Origin: Ruegeria intermedia
GTDB taxonomy: Bacteria; Pseudomonadota; Alphaproteobacteria; Rhodobacterales; Rhodobacteraceae
NCBI RefSeq assembly: GCF_900129345.1
Contig: NZ_FQVK01000016.1
Span: 1-64,000 of the forward strand
Length of the DNA: 64,000 nucleotides
Reading direction: 5' to 3'
The translations under genes and the position numbers were made by a program. This document shows, piece by piece, positions 34,203 to 42,890 of this stretch. Within the stretch, counting starts at the first letter, position 1. The number at the start of each line of letters is the position of its first letter. The notes beneath the pieces were generated by a model. It saw only the letters and a list, made by a program, of their open reading frames with translations. It had not been told where the DNA came from and did not search any database.

Positions 34203-35531
34203 ATGCTGTGGAGCTCTCTCAATCAAACGGTCGAACTGGGCTGGGATTTCTACCTGCCGGTGATCCTGTTCGTCGGCCTGATCGCGCTGGCGGTTCCGGT
34301 CTGGGCCGCGATCGGCTCGGCCGCGATCGTGATGCTGATCATGTCGGGCGATCTGCCGCTGAGCCTTGTGGGCGAAAGCCTGTTCACCGGCATCGACGCC
34401 TTTGCCCTGACCGCGGTGCCGCTGTTCATCCTGACCGGCGACGTGCTGGTGCGCACCGGGCTGTCGCGCAAGTTTCTGGACGTGGCCGAGGCGCTGACCT
34501 GTTTTGCCAAGGGCGGGTTCGGTTCGGCCACGGTTCTGGTCTGCGGCATGTTCGCGGCCATTTCCGGGTCTGACGCGGCGGGTGCGGCGGCGGTGGGTCG
34601 GATGACGATCAACCGACTGGTCAAAAGCGGCTATCCGCGCCCCTATGCCTGTGCGCTGGTGGCGGCGGGGGCCTGTACCGGCATTCTGATCCCGCCTTCG
34701 ATCGCCTATATCATCATCGGGCTCGTGCTGGGCATTTCGGCCTCGACCCTGTTTCTGGCCGCTCTGATCCCGGGGCTGGCGATCCTGGTCTCGATCCTGG
34801 TGACCAACATCATCATGAACCGTCTCTATGCCTATGAGGGCGGCGGCATGATGACCATGGGCGAGTGGGCGGCCAATCTGGGCAAGGCGCTGAAATCGGG
34901 CTGGTACGCCTTCATCGTGCCGGGCATCATCTTCTACGGTATCTTTTCGGGTCGCCTGACCCCGACCGAGGCCGGCGCGACCGCTGTCGTCGTCACCATC
35001 ATCATGGGGTTCATCCTGCGCACGCTGACGCTGGCGGACTTCCCGTCGATGCTGGTCAGCTCGGCCAAGGTGAACGGGGTGATCCTGCCGATCATCGCCT
35101 TCTCGGCCCCGCTGGCCGAGGCGCTGGCGATCATGGGCGTGCCGCAGGGCTTCGTGGCCTCGGTGACCTCGCTGACCGAGGATCCGTTCCTGCTTATCCT
35201 GCTGATGATCGGCATTCTGATCGCGGCTGGCTGCGTCATGGAGACGACACCGAACATCGTCATCCTGGCCCCGATCCTGAAACCGCTGGCGGACAATATC
35301 GGCATGAACGAGATCCAGTTCTGCATCATGATGATCACCGCGCTGGGCGTTGGCTTCATCACGCCGCCACTGGGGCTGAACCTGTTCGTGGTGTCGGGGA
35401 TCACGGGTGAATCCATCCTCAAGATCGCGGCCCGCGCCGTGCCCTTCGTGCTGACCATGCTGATCGTCGTCATCCTGATCGCCTACGTTCCGGCGCTGTC
35501 GACCACCTTGCTTCCTGAAATCTACCAATAG
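34203..35531 (+). CDS. hpsM: TRAP transporter large membrane subunit (DctM type)
   Basis: A 442-residue membrane protein with about 12 helices, the Na+-coupled channel of the TRAP system. DctM signatures include ALTAVPLFILTGDVLVRTG, ISGSDAAGAAAVGRM and GVGFITPPLGLNLFVVSGIT. It completes hpsKLM and is followed 12 bases later by the first catabolic enzyme. Confidence 0.92.
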   Translation: MLWSSLNQTVELGWDFYLPVILFVGLIALAVPVWAAIGSAAIVMLIMSGDLPLSLVGESLFTGIDAFALTAVPLFILTGDVLVRTGLSRKFLDVAEALTCFAKGGFGSATVLVCGMFAAISGSDAAGAAAVGRMTINRLVKSGYPRPYACALVAAGACTGILIPPSIAYIIIGLVLGISASTLFLAALIPGLAILVSILVTNIIMNRLYAYEGGGMMTMGEWAANLGKALKSGWYAFIVPGIIFYGIFSGRLTPTEAGATAVVVTIIMGFILRTLTLADFPSMLVSSAKVNGVILPIIAFSAPLAEALAIMGVPQGFVASVTSLTEDPFLLILLMIGILIAAGCVMETTPNIVILAPILKPLADNIGMNEIQFCIMMITALGVGFITPPLGLNLFVVSGITGESILKIAARAVPFVLTMLIVVILIAYVPALSTTLLPEIYQ

Positions 35532-35543
35532 GATCTTCTGAAC

Positions 35544-36851
35544 ATGTCGCGTGAATACCTCAAGAAGGCCACCCTGACCGCACAATCCCACGCGTCCGAG
35601 GTGCATGACACGGTCAAGACCATCCTGGCCGACATCGAGGCCGGCGGCGACGCCAAGGCGCTGGAATACGCGGCCAAATTCGACAAGTTCGAGGGCAACG
35701 CGCTGATGACCCCCGCGGAAATCGAAGCCGCCTGCGCGCGGGTGCCGGAAAAGCTCAAGGCCGATATCCGCTTTGCCCAGGACAACGTGCGCCGTTTTGC
35801 CGAGGCGCAGAAGACCACCGTGTCGGATGTGCAACTGGAAATCGTGCCGGGCTTCATCGCGGGGCAAAAGGCCATCCCGGTCGATGCGGCGGGCTGCTAT
35901 GTGCCCGGCGGACGGTACAGCCACGTTGCCAGCGCCATCATGACCGTGACCACCGCCAAGGTGGCGGGGTGCCGTCACATCACCGCCTGTTCGCCGCCCC
36001 GCCCGGGTGAGGGCGTGGCCCCGGCGATCGTCTACGCCGCCCATATCAGCGGCGCTGACAGCATCCTGGCCATGGGCGGCGTGCAAGGCGTGGCCGCCAT
36101 GACCTATGGCCTGTTCGGCCTGCCGCGCGCCAACATCCTTGTGGGGCCGGGCAACCAGTTCGTGGCCGAGGCCAAGCGCATTCTGTACGGCAAGGTCGGC
36201 ATCGACATGATCGCGGGTCCGACCGATAGCCTGATCCTGGCGGATGCCACGGCCGACCCCTTCGTCGTGGCCACCGACCTGGTCAGCCAGGCCGAGCATG
36301 GCTACAACTCGCCCGTCTGGCTGGTGACCGATGACCGCGATCTGGCGACCCGGGTGATGGAGATGGTCCCGACCCTGATCGCCGATCTGCCCGAGCTGAA
36401 CCGCGACAACGCCGCCGCCGCCTGGCGCGACTATGCCGAGGTGATCCTGTGCGCGGACCGCGAAGAGATGGCCGCCTGTTCCGACGACTACGCCCCCGAG
36501 CATCTGACCGTACAGGCCGCGGATCTGGATTGGTGGCTGGATCGGCTGACCTGCTATGGCTCGTTGTTTCTGGGCGAAGAAACAACCGTGTCCTATGGCG
36601 ACAAGGCCACCGGTACGAACCACGTCCTGCCCACCTCGGGCGCGGCCAGCTATACCGGCGGGCTGAGCGTGCACAAATACATGAAGATCGTCACTTGGCA
36701 GCGGGCCACGCGCGAGGGTTCGAAACCCATCGCCGAGGCGACCGCGCGGATCTCGCGGCTGGAAGGTATGGAGGGCCATGCCCGCGCCGCCGATGTGCGT
36801 CTGGCCAAGTATTTCCCGGACGAAAATTTTGACCTGACCGCAGATGAATGA
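35544..36851 (+). CDS. hpsN: Sulfopropanediol (DHPS) 3-dehydrogenase
   Basis: A 435-residue member of the histidinol-dehydrogenase (HisD) family. HpsN oxidises (R)-2,3-dihydroxypropane-1-sulfonate with two NAD+ to (R)-sulfolactate. Zinc ligands known in the family can be placed in DLVSQAEHG (Gln, His), SDDYAPEHLT and GGLSVHKYM. GCYVPGGRYSH is the family nucleotide region. Placement after a TRAP transporter and before two dehydrogenases and sulfopyruvate decarboxylase separates it from biosynthetic HisD. It overlaps hpsO by eight bases. Confidence 0.9.
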   Translation: MSREYLKKATLTAQSHASEVHDTVKTILADIEAGGDAKALEYAAKFDKFEGNALMTPAEIEAACARVPEKLKADIRFAQDNVRRFAEAQKTTVSDVQLEIVPGFIAGQKAIPVDAAGCYVPGGRYSHVASAIMTVTTAKVAGCRHITACSPPRPGEGVAPAIVYAAHISGADSILAMGGVQGVAAMTYGLFGLPRANILVGPGNQFVAEAKRILYGKVGIDMIAGPTDSLILADATADPFVVATDLVSQAEHGYNSPVWLVTDDRDLATRVMEMVPTLIADLPELNRDNAAAAWRDYAEVILCADREEMAACSDDYAPEHLTVQAADLDWWLDRLTCYGSLFLGEETTVSYGDKATGTNHVLPTSGAASYTGGLSVHKYMKIVTWQRATREGSKPIAEATARISRLEGMEGHARAADVRLAKYFPDENFDLTADE

Positions 36852-37605
36852 CCCCCGCGACCTGTTCGATCTGACCGGCCGGGTGGCCTGCGTCACGGGC
36901 GCCAGTTCGGGGCTGGGCCGGCGCGTTGCGCAGGTGCTGGCGGCTGCGGGCGCGCGGGTGGTGGGCGTTGCCCGCCGGGCCGAGGCACTGGCCGAGTTGC
37001 AGGCCGAGATCGGTTCAAGCGCTGCGGTGGTCGCAGGTGACGTGGCCGACCGAAGTGGCTTGCCATCGCTGGTCGAACAAATCTCGGCCCCGTTCGGCGC
37101 GCCGGATATCGTGGTTCATGCCGCCGGGGTGAACACGCGACAGGCCGCCGATGACGTCACGCCCGAGGGCTGGGACGCGACACTGGGCCTGAACCTCGGT
37201 GCGCCGTTCTTCCTCAGCCAGGCCATGGTGCCCGCGATGAAGGCGCGTGGTTGGGGCCGGATCGTGAATTTCGCCTCGCTGCAGACGACGCGGGCCTTTC
37301 CCGGCGGGATCGCCTATGGGGCCAGCAAGGGCGGGATCGCACAGCTGACCCGCGCCATGGCCGAGGCCTGGTCGCCGCACGGTATCACCGCCAACGCCAT
37401 CGGCCCGGGCTTCTTTCCGACCGAGCTGACGCAGGCGGTGTTCGATGACCCCGCCCGCGCGGCCCGCAACGCGGCGCAGACCTGCATCGGTCGCAATGGC
37501 CGCATGGACGACATCGACGGGCCGATCCTTTTCCTGTGCTCGCGGGCCTCCGACTATGTCACCGGGCAGATCCTGATGGTTGACGGGGGGTTCACGGCGA
37601 AATGA
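36844..37605 (+). CDS. hpsO: Short-chain dehydrogenase of DHPS catabolism
   Basis: A 253-residue SDR with cofactor loop TGASSGLGRRV and catalytic YGASKGG (Tyr-x-x-x-Lys). In known hps clusters HpsO and HpsP are proposed to interconvert DHPS enantiomers through the 2-oxo compound, so that HpsN can use both. The eight-base overlap with hpsN and four-base overlap with hpsP show tight coupling. Confidence 0.82.
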   Translation: MNDPRDLFDLTGRVACVTGASSGLGRRVAQVLAAAGARVVGVARRAEALAELQAEIGSSAAVVAGDVADRSGLPSLVEQISAPFGAPDIVVHAAGVNTRQAADDVTPEGWDATLGLNLGAPFFLSQAMVPAMKARGWGRIVNFASLQTTRAFPGGIAYGASKGGIAQLTRAMAEAWSPHGITANAIGPGFFPTELTQAVFDDPARAARNAAQTCIGRNGRMDDIDGPILFLCSRASDYVTGQILMVDGGFTAK

Positions 37606-38582
37606 AAGCTCTGGTCTATGAAGGCGTCGAACACCTGGTCTATCGCGACGTGCCGGACGCTGCGCCGCAACCTGGCGAGCATCTGATCCGGGTCGAGGCC
37701 GTCGGGATCTGCGGGTCCGACATGCATGCATATCTGGGCCATGATGCGCGCCGCCCGGCGCCCTTGATCCTGGGTCACGAGGCGGCGGGCACAGTGATCG
37801 GCGGCCCCAAAGACGGAACGCGGGTCACGATCAATCCTCTGGTAACTTGCGGGCAGTGCCCGGCCTGCAAGGCGGAGCGCGAAAACCTGTGCCCCGACCG
37901 TCAGATCATCTCGATGCACCCGCGCGAAGGCGCCTTTGCCCAATATGTTTCGATGCCTTGGGACAATCTGGTTGAGGTGCCGGATCACGTACCCTTCGCC
38001 AAGGCCGCCCTGGCCGAGCCGCTGGCCGTCAGCTGGCACGCCGCGCGCCTCGCGCTCGAGGCGCTGCATCCAGCGATGGAGCGTCGTGCGCTGGTGATCG
38101 GGGGTGGGGCGATTGGCCTTGCGGCGGCGCTGGCGCTGCGGGCGATGGATGTCGTGGATGTGACCGTGGTCGAACCCAACGACCTGCGGCGTAAGTTCCT
38201 GCAAAGGCTGGATTGCGCCAAGGTCGCACCCGAAGCGCAAGGTGATTTCCCGATCGTGGTCGACGCCGTGGGCTTTGCCGCCACCCGTGCGGTGGCCTCG
38301 GAACGGGCCCGGCCGGGCGGGGTGATCGCGCATGTGGGTCTGGGCGAGGACACCGGCGGGCTGGACGTGCGGCGCATGACCCTGCAAGAGATCACCTTCA
38401 TCGGAACCTACACCTATACCGCGCAGGATTTCCGTCAGACCGCGCAGGCCATTTTTGACGGCGCGCTGGGCGCTCTGGACTGGATCGAAGAACGCGATCT
38501 GGCCGATGGCGCCCGGGCCTTTGCCCAGCTACGCTCGGGCGAGGTCGCGGTTCCGAAAATCGTGCTGTCCCCGTGGGCCTGA
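37602..38582 (+). CDS. hpsP: Zinc-dependent alcohol dehydrogenase of DHPS catabolism
   Basis: A 326-residue medium-chain dehydrogenase. Catalytic zinc ligands are Cys in GICGSDMH and His/Glu in GHEAAG; the structural zinc site is CGQCPACKAERENLC; the Rossmann loop is VIGGGAIGLAAA. With hpsO it is the proposed DHPS epimerising pair. It is somewhat short for the family (usual about 340-350), with no motif missing. Confidence 0.82.
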   Translation: MKALVYEGVEHLVYRDVPDAAPQPGEHLIRVEAVGICGSDMHAYLGHDARRPAPLILGHEAAGTVIGGPKDGTRVTINPLVTCGQCPACKAERENLCPDRQIISMHPREGAFAQYVSMPWDNLVEVPDHVPFAKAALAEPLAVSWHAARLALEALHPAMERRALVIGGGAIGLAAALALRAMDVVDVTVVEPNDLRRKFLQRLDCAKVAPEAQGDFPIVVDAVGFAATRAVASERARPGGVIAHVGLGEDTGGLDVRRMTLQEITFIGTYTYTAQDFRQTAQAIFDGALGALDWIEERDLADGARAFAQLRSGEVAVPKIVLSPWA

Positions 38583-38604
38583 CCGCCCGGAACTGGAGGT
38601 AACC

Positions 38605-39015
38605 ATGTATAAGAAAATTCTTGTCCCCATGGCGCTTGATCACGGCATTTCGCCGCAAACGCTCGAGATCGCCCGTGCCTTGGGTGGCGGATCCGCCGAG
38701 ATCGTCGCGCTGCATGTCTATGAGATGCCGCAGGGCTCGGTCAGCGTCTATCTGGACAAGGACGCCGTGGCCGAAGGCTTTGCCCGGGCGCGCGAGGTCC
38801 TGATGGAAAAGCTGAAAGGCCTGCCGGATGTAAAGCCCGAACTGGTCAAGGGCCACACCGCACGCACGATCATCGACTATGCCAACGACCACGGTTTCGA
38901 TTGCGTCGTCATCGGCTCGCACCGTCCCGGACTGACGGATTATTTCCTTGGCTCCACCGCGTCGCGCGTGGTGCGGCATGCAAAATGTGCCGTCCACGTC
39001 CACCGCAGGGCCTGA
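38605..39015 (+). CDS. Universal stress protein in the DHPS operon
   Basis: A 136-residue UspA-fold protein, MYKKILVPMALDHGISPQTL, with the ATP-binding motif GSHRPGLTDYFLGSTASRVV. GGAGG precedes the ATG. It sits 22 bases after hpsP and 49 bases before comD, so it is part of the operon. A role linked to the TRAP transporter is plausible, since TRAP loci often carry Usp genes (TeaD is the known case). This is inference. Confidence 0.85.
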   Translation: MYKKILVPMALDHGISPQTLEIARALGGGSAEIVALHVYEMPQGSVSVYLDKDAVAEGFARAREVLMEKLKGLPDVKPELVKGHTARTIIDYANDHGFDCVVIGSHRPGLTDYFLGSTASRVVRHAKCAVHVHRRA

Positions 39016-39064
39016 CCCGTCCATCGCGCCCTCGGCGCCCCAACCCAGGAACAGAAGCTTCGAC

Positions 39065-39571
39065 ATGAACATAGACAAGAAGATCACCGAAGATCTGGTG
39101 GCCAATGACATCTCGTTCGTCACCACGGTGCCGTGCAAGCAACTGGCCGGCGTCATCGCCGAGATCGACGCCCATGACGCCATCTTTCACATCCCCTCGA
39201 ACAAAGAGGACGAAGGCATGGGCCTGTGCGCCGGGGCCTGGATGGGCGGCAAGCGCCCCGCGATCATCATGCAGAACACCGCGATCGGGGTCACGATCAA
39301 CACGCTGGCGACGCTGATCCAGTATTACCGGATGCCGCTGCCGATGCTGATCTCGTACCGGGGCGAACTGCGCGAACCCATCGCCTGCCAGGTCGAGATG
39401 GCCGTTCACACCAAGGCCCTGCTGGCGCAGATGCACATTCCGACCTACCATTTCCACCATCAGGAAGACGTGGCCGAACTGGACGCGATCCTGAAATACA
39501 CCTTCATGTGCAACAAGCCCGTCGCGATCCTGACCGACGCCAATTTCTGGGGAGGCTATGGCGACCAATGA
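39065..39571 (+). CDS. comD: Sulfopyruvate decarboxylase subunit alpha
   Basis: A 168-residue protein matching the pyrimidine-binding domain of thiamine-diphosphate decarboxylases as a separate subunit. IPSNKEDEGMGLCAGAWMGG contains the conserved Glu that activates the thiamine ring, and QNTAIGVTINTLATLIQYYR follows. ComDE converts 3-sulfopyruvate to sulfoacetaldehyde and CO2. It overlaps comE by four bases (ATGA). Confidence 0.9.
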   Translation: MNIDKKITEDLVANDISFVTTVPCKQLAGVIAEIDAHDAIFHIPSNKEDEGMGLCAGAWMGGKRPAIIMQNTAIGVTINTLATLIQYYRMPLPMLISYRGELREPIACQVEMAVHTKALLAQMHIPTYHFHHQEDVAELDAILKYTFMCNKPVAILTDANFWGGYGDQ

Positions 39572-40122
39572 TCCGTTCTGAAATCCTGAAGGAAATCGCC
39601 CCGATCCTGCGTGACCAACTGGTCGTGTGCAATATCGGAATCCCCAGCCAGGAACTGCATGCCATCGACGATCAGCCCACCAATTTCTACATGCTGGGCA
39701 CGATGGGCCTGGCCTCGAGCATCGGTCTGGGGTTGGCGCTGGCCCAGCCGAAACCGGTGATCGTGATCGACGGCGACGGCTCGATCCTGACCAACCTGGG
39801 GACGCTGCCGACCATCGCCAACAACGTAGCCGACAACTATATCCTGCTGATCATCGACAACGGCTCGTACGGCTCGACCGGCGATCAGCCGACCTATGCG
39901 GGGCAGAAGACCTCGCTGGCCAAGATGGCCGAGGCGGCGGGCTGCGAGCGCGTGATCGAATGCCAGGCCGAAGAGACCGGCCGCGTGCTGCAAGAGGCGC
40001 TGGACGCCCGCCAGATGACCATCATCGTCAGCAAATGTGAGAGCGGAAACGCCAAGATGCCGCCGATCACGATGGACCCGGTCGTCATCCGCGACCGCTT
40101 CATGAAGGCCGTTCAGGCCTGA
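39568..40122 (+). CDS. comE: Sulfopyruvate decarboxylase subunit beta
   Basis: A 184-residue protein matching the diphosphate-binding domain. The ThDP motif GDGSILTNLGTLPTIANN opens with GDG, and the metal-binding end is IIDNGSYGSTG. With ComD it makes sulfoacetaldehyde, the substrate of Xsc, which is not in the window. Translational coupling is tight on both sides (ATGA with comD; TGATG with the next gene). Confidence 0.9.
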   Translation: MIRSEILKEIAPILRDQLVVCNIGIPSQELHAIDDQPTNFYMLGTMGLASSIGLGLALAQPKPVIVIDGDGSILTNLGTLPTIANNVADNYILLIIDNGSYGSTGDQPTYAGQKTSLAKMAEAAGCERVIECQAEETGRVLQEALDARQMTIIVSKCESGNAKMPPITMDPVVIRDRFMKAVQA

Positions 40123-41234
40123 TGGGCGCAAGCGCCATCCACAGCGCCGAAGATGCCCGCCGGCTGGCCCGGCGGCGTCTGCCGTGGATGGTGTTCGACT
40201 ATATCGACGGGGCCGCCGGGTCCGAGGCCGGGGTCCGGCGCACCCGCGCGGCGCTGGACGCGATGACCCTGCGGCCCCGGATCCTGCGCGATATCAGCAA
40301 CCGGTCACTGGCGACCCGTGTGTTCGGGCAAGCGGCCGACAGGCCCTTCGGCATCGCGCCCATGGGCATGTGCAACCTGTCCGCGCCGGGCGCCGACCTG
40401 ATGCTGGCGCGGCTGGCGGCGCAATACGGGGTGCCGCTGGGCGTTTCCACGGTGGCCTCGACACCGATGGAGGCGCTGATCGAAGAGGCCCGGGGCCATG
40501 CCTGGTTTCAGCTGTATTTCAGCGGCGATGGCAGCGGCACGTTCAAGCTGGTCGATCGGGCAAAGGCCGCGGGCTACCAGACCCTGATCCTGACGGTTGA
40601 CGTGCCCGAAGTCGGCCGCCGCCCGCGCGAACTGCGCCACGGCTTCCGCATGCCGTTCCGGATCGGGCCGCGGCAGTTTCTGGATTTCGCGCTGCATCCG
40701 CGCTGGTCGATCTCGACCCTGCTGAAGGGCAAACCGCAGATGGCGAATTTCCTGATGGAGGGGTTCGCGTTCGACCGAACCGAAAGCCGTGCAAAGGCCG
40801 ATTGGGGCACGCTGGCAAGGTTGCGCGACCGGTGGCCGGGCAAGCTGGTGGTCAAGGGCGTGCTGGATGTCGAAGACGCGGTTTCGCTGAAGGCGTCCGG
40901 TGTCGACGCCATCCAGGTCTCGAGCCACGGCGCCCGTCAGTTGGAGAGCGCACCCGCACCGATCTCGGTCCTGCCGCAGATCCGGGCGGCGGTCGGCGAC
41001 GACTATCCGCTGTTTTATGACAGCGGCCTGCGGTCCGGCGAAGATGCGCTCAAGGCGCTGATGGCCGGTGCCGATTTCCTGTTCTTCGGGCGGATCCTGC
41101 AATTCGCCATCGCGGCGGGCGGCGAGGCCGGTTTGCACCGGTTGTGGGAGGTGCTGTCCGAGGAGATGGACATCGCCATGGCCCAGATCGGCGTCACCGC
41201 GCCGCGCGGTGTACGAGGTGGCCGGGGCGAGTAA
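40122..41234 (+). CDS. slcD: FMN-dependent alpha-hydroxy-acid dehydrogenase, sulfolactate dehydrogenase candidate
   Basis: A 370-residue member of the glycolate oxidase / L-lactate dehydrogenase family. The N-terminus WMVFDYIDGAAGSEAGVRRT, the FMN site GIAPMGM and the catalytic VSSHGARQLE (His with Arg; the commonest form is SNHGGRQLD) are visible. Its start overlaps the comE stop by one base. This suggests it oxidises sulfolactate to sulfopyruvate, as proposed for SlcD in roseobacters. A generic lactate or glycolate dehydrogenase is the alternative. Confidence 0.7.
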   Translation: MGASAIHSAEDARRLARRRLPWMVFDYIDGAAGSEAGVRRTRAALDAMTLRPRILRDISNRSLATRVFGQAADRPFGIAPMGMCNLSAPGADLMLARLAAQYGVPLGVSTVASTPMEALIEEARGHAWFQLYFSGDGSGTFKLVDRAKAAGYQTLILTVDVPEVGRRPRELRHGFRMPFRIGPRQFLDFALHPRWSISTLLKGKPQMANFLMEGFAFDRTESRAKADWGTLARLRDRWPGKLVVKGVLDVEDAVSLKASGVDAIQVSSHGARQLESAPAPISVLPQIRAAVGDDYPLFYDSGLRSGEDALKALMAGADFLFFGRILQFAIAAGGEAGLHRLWEVLSEEMDIAMAQIGVTAPRGVRGGRGE

Positions 41235-41238
41235 AAGT

Positions 41239-41259
41239 CCGGCGCGCCGAACGCGCCGG
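41239..41259 (-). terminator. Terminator between slcD and tpa
   Basis: ccggcgcg / cgcgccgg with a five-base loop. On the minus strand it is followed by ACTTTTAC, so it serves mainly tpa; it may also slow read-through from the plus-strand operon. Confidence 0.65.
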
Positions 41260-41276
41260 TCGGTCGTCAGATGCCG

Positions 41277-42668
41277 TCAGCCGAACACGCGACCCAACGC
41301 GCCATCGACCGCGTCGGTGATCTGGTCGATATCGTCGGCCGTCGCAATCAGCGCCGGCGAGAAGCACAGCGTGTTGTTCTTGCCCGGAACCGAGCGGTTG
41401 GTGACGCCGATGATCACGCCCTGCGCCATGCAGTCGGCCACGACCGCCTGGGCCAGTTTCTCGTTCACCGGTTCCTTGGTCGCACGATCCGCCACCAGTT
41501 CGGCCCCCAGGAACAGACCCTTGCCGCGCACGTCGCCGATGACCTTGTGCTTGTCCATCAGCGCCCGCAGGTTGCCCATCATGCGATCCCCCATCGCGGC
41601 GCAGTTGGCCAGCAGGTTTTCATCCTCGATGATGCGCATGTTCTCGATCGCCGCCGCCGGCCCGGCGGTGCAGCCGCCAAAGGTCGAGATGTCGCGGAAA
41701 TAGTTCATCGGGTCGTCGGCATTGTCCTTGAACATGTCAAAGACTTCTTCGGTGGTCACCATGCAGGCAATCGCCGCATAGCCCGAGGCCACGCCCTTGG
41801 CCATGGTCACGAAATCCGGTTTCACGCCATATTGCTGGTACCCGAACCAGGTGCCGGTGCGACCCACGCCGCAGACGACCTCGTCGATATGCAGCAGGAT
41901 GTCGTATTTCTTGCAGATCTCCTGCACGCGCTGCCAATAGCCTTCGGGCGCCTCGATCACGCCGCCGCCGGCGGTCACCGGCTCAAGGCACAGCGCGCCC
42001 ACGGTGTCGGGGCCTTCGCGCAGGATCACGGCTTCGATCTGATCGGCGGCCCATTCGCCAAAGTTCTCGTCGGGTGCGCCGTCCAGTTCGTGCTTGCGGT
42101 ATTCCATGCAGTGCGGCACGCGCACGAAATCCGGCGCAAAGGGGCCGTATTGCGCGTTGCGCTCGTCCTGCCCGCCGGCCGACATCGCCGCCAGGGTCGA
42201 GCCGTGATAATCGCGGTCGCGGTACAGGATCTTGGTCTTCTTGCCGCCGTATTTCTTGTGGGCGATCTGGCGGACCATCTTGAACGCCTTCTCGTTCGCC
42301 TCACTGCCCGAGTTGGTGTAGTAGACCCGGCTCATGCCCGGCATCTTTTTGATCAGCTTTTCGGCAAAGATCGCGCCGGGGATCGAGCCCGCCGACTGGG
42401 CGAAGTAGCACAGCTTCATCAGCTGGTCATAGACCGCCTTGCAGATGGATTCGCGGCCATAGCCCACGTTCACCGTCCAGACGCCGCCCGAGACGGCATC
42501 CAGGTGTTCCTTGCCCTTCTGGTCCCAGACGCGCATGCCCTTGCCTTCGACGATGATGCGCGGATCGTTCGTCTCGAACGGCTTGTGCTGGATCAGGTGG
42601 TGCCAGATATGGGCGCGGTCGGCCTCGACCACGCGGGAAAGATCGTTTTCGTTGAACGTGCCGTCCAT
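41277..42668 (-). CDS. tpa: Taurine:pyruvate aminotransferase
   Basis: A 463-residue class III aminotransferase. The start MDGTFNENDLSRVVEADRAH, with AAAGGA upstream, is the family start; the frame runs open to 42842 without coding character. The PLP lysine is in FVTMAKGVASGYA; TNSGSEANEKAFKM binds the cofactor phosphate and HIDEVVCGVGRTG carries the PLP Asp. Tpa converts taurine and pyruvate to sulfoacetaldehyde and alanine. It is convergent with the DHPS operon, so both substrates meet at sulfoacetaldehyde. Confidence 0.9.
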   Translation of the reverse strand: MDGTFNENDLSRVVEADRAHIWHHLIQHKPFETNDPRIIVEGKGMRVWDQKGKEHLDAVSGGVWTVNVGYGRESICKAVYDQLMKLCYFAQSAGSIPGAIFAEKLIKKMPGMSRVYYTNSGSEANEKAFKMVRQIAHKKYGGKKTKILYRDRDYHGSTLAAMSAGGQDERNAQYGPFAPDFVRVPHCMEYRKHELDGAPDENFGEWAADQIEAVILREGPDTVGALCLEPVTAGGGVIEAPEGYWQRVQEICKKYDILLHIDEVVCGVGRTGTWFGYQQYGVKPDFVTMAKGVASGYAAIACMVTTEEVFDMFKDNADDPMNYFRDISTFGGCTAGPAAAIENMRIIEDENLLANCAAMGDRMMGNLRALMDKHKVIGDVRGKGLFLGAELVADRATKEPVNEKLAQAVVADCMAQGVIIGVTNRSVPGKNNTLCFSPALIATADDIDQITDAVDGALGRVFG

Positions 42669-42890
42669 GACATGTCCTTTCACTAAGATGCGACGCGCGG
42701 GAATCACGATGTCCGGCGGGCGCGGATGAACCAGATACCGCAGATCAGCCCGAAAGCCCGGTACGCAGTAGGGCCAGATTACCCGATCGCGTAGCTCCAG
42801 TATATTCGCCGCGCGTAGTTTTACGGGTTTGTTTTGCGCCAACCTTTGTGCTCAATACGAAAAATCCGACGATTTGGGGAGGAGAGGCGG

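Noticed and set aside
35544-36851. Biosynthetic histidinol dehydrogenase (hisD)
   Set aside because: The fold is the same, but no his genes are near and the neighbours form a sulfonate transport and catabolic operon, so hpsN is the better call.
33996-36896. 966-residue open frame antisense to hpsL, hpsM and hpsN
   Set aside because: It is antisense to three well-supported genes, has low-complexity His/Gly/Arg/Gln composition and matches no family. Such frames are expected opposite GC-rich genes.
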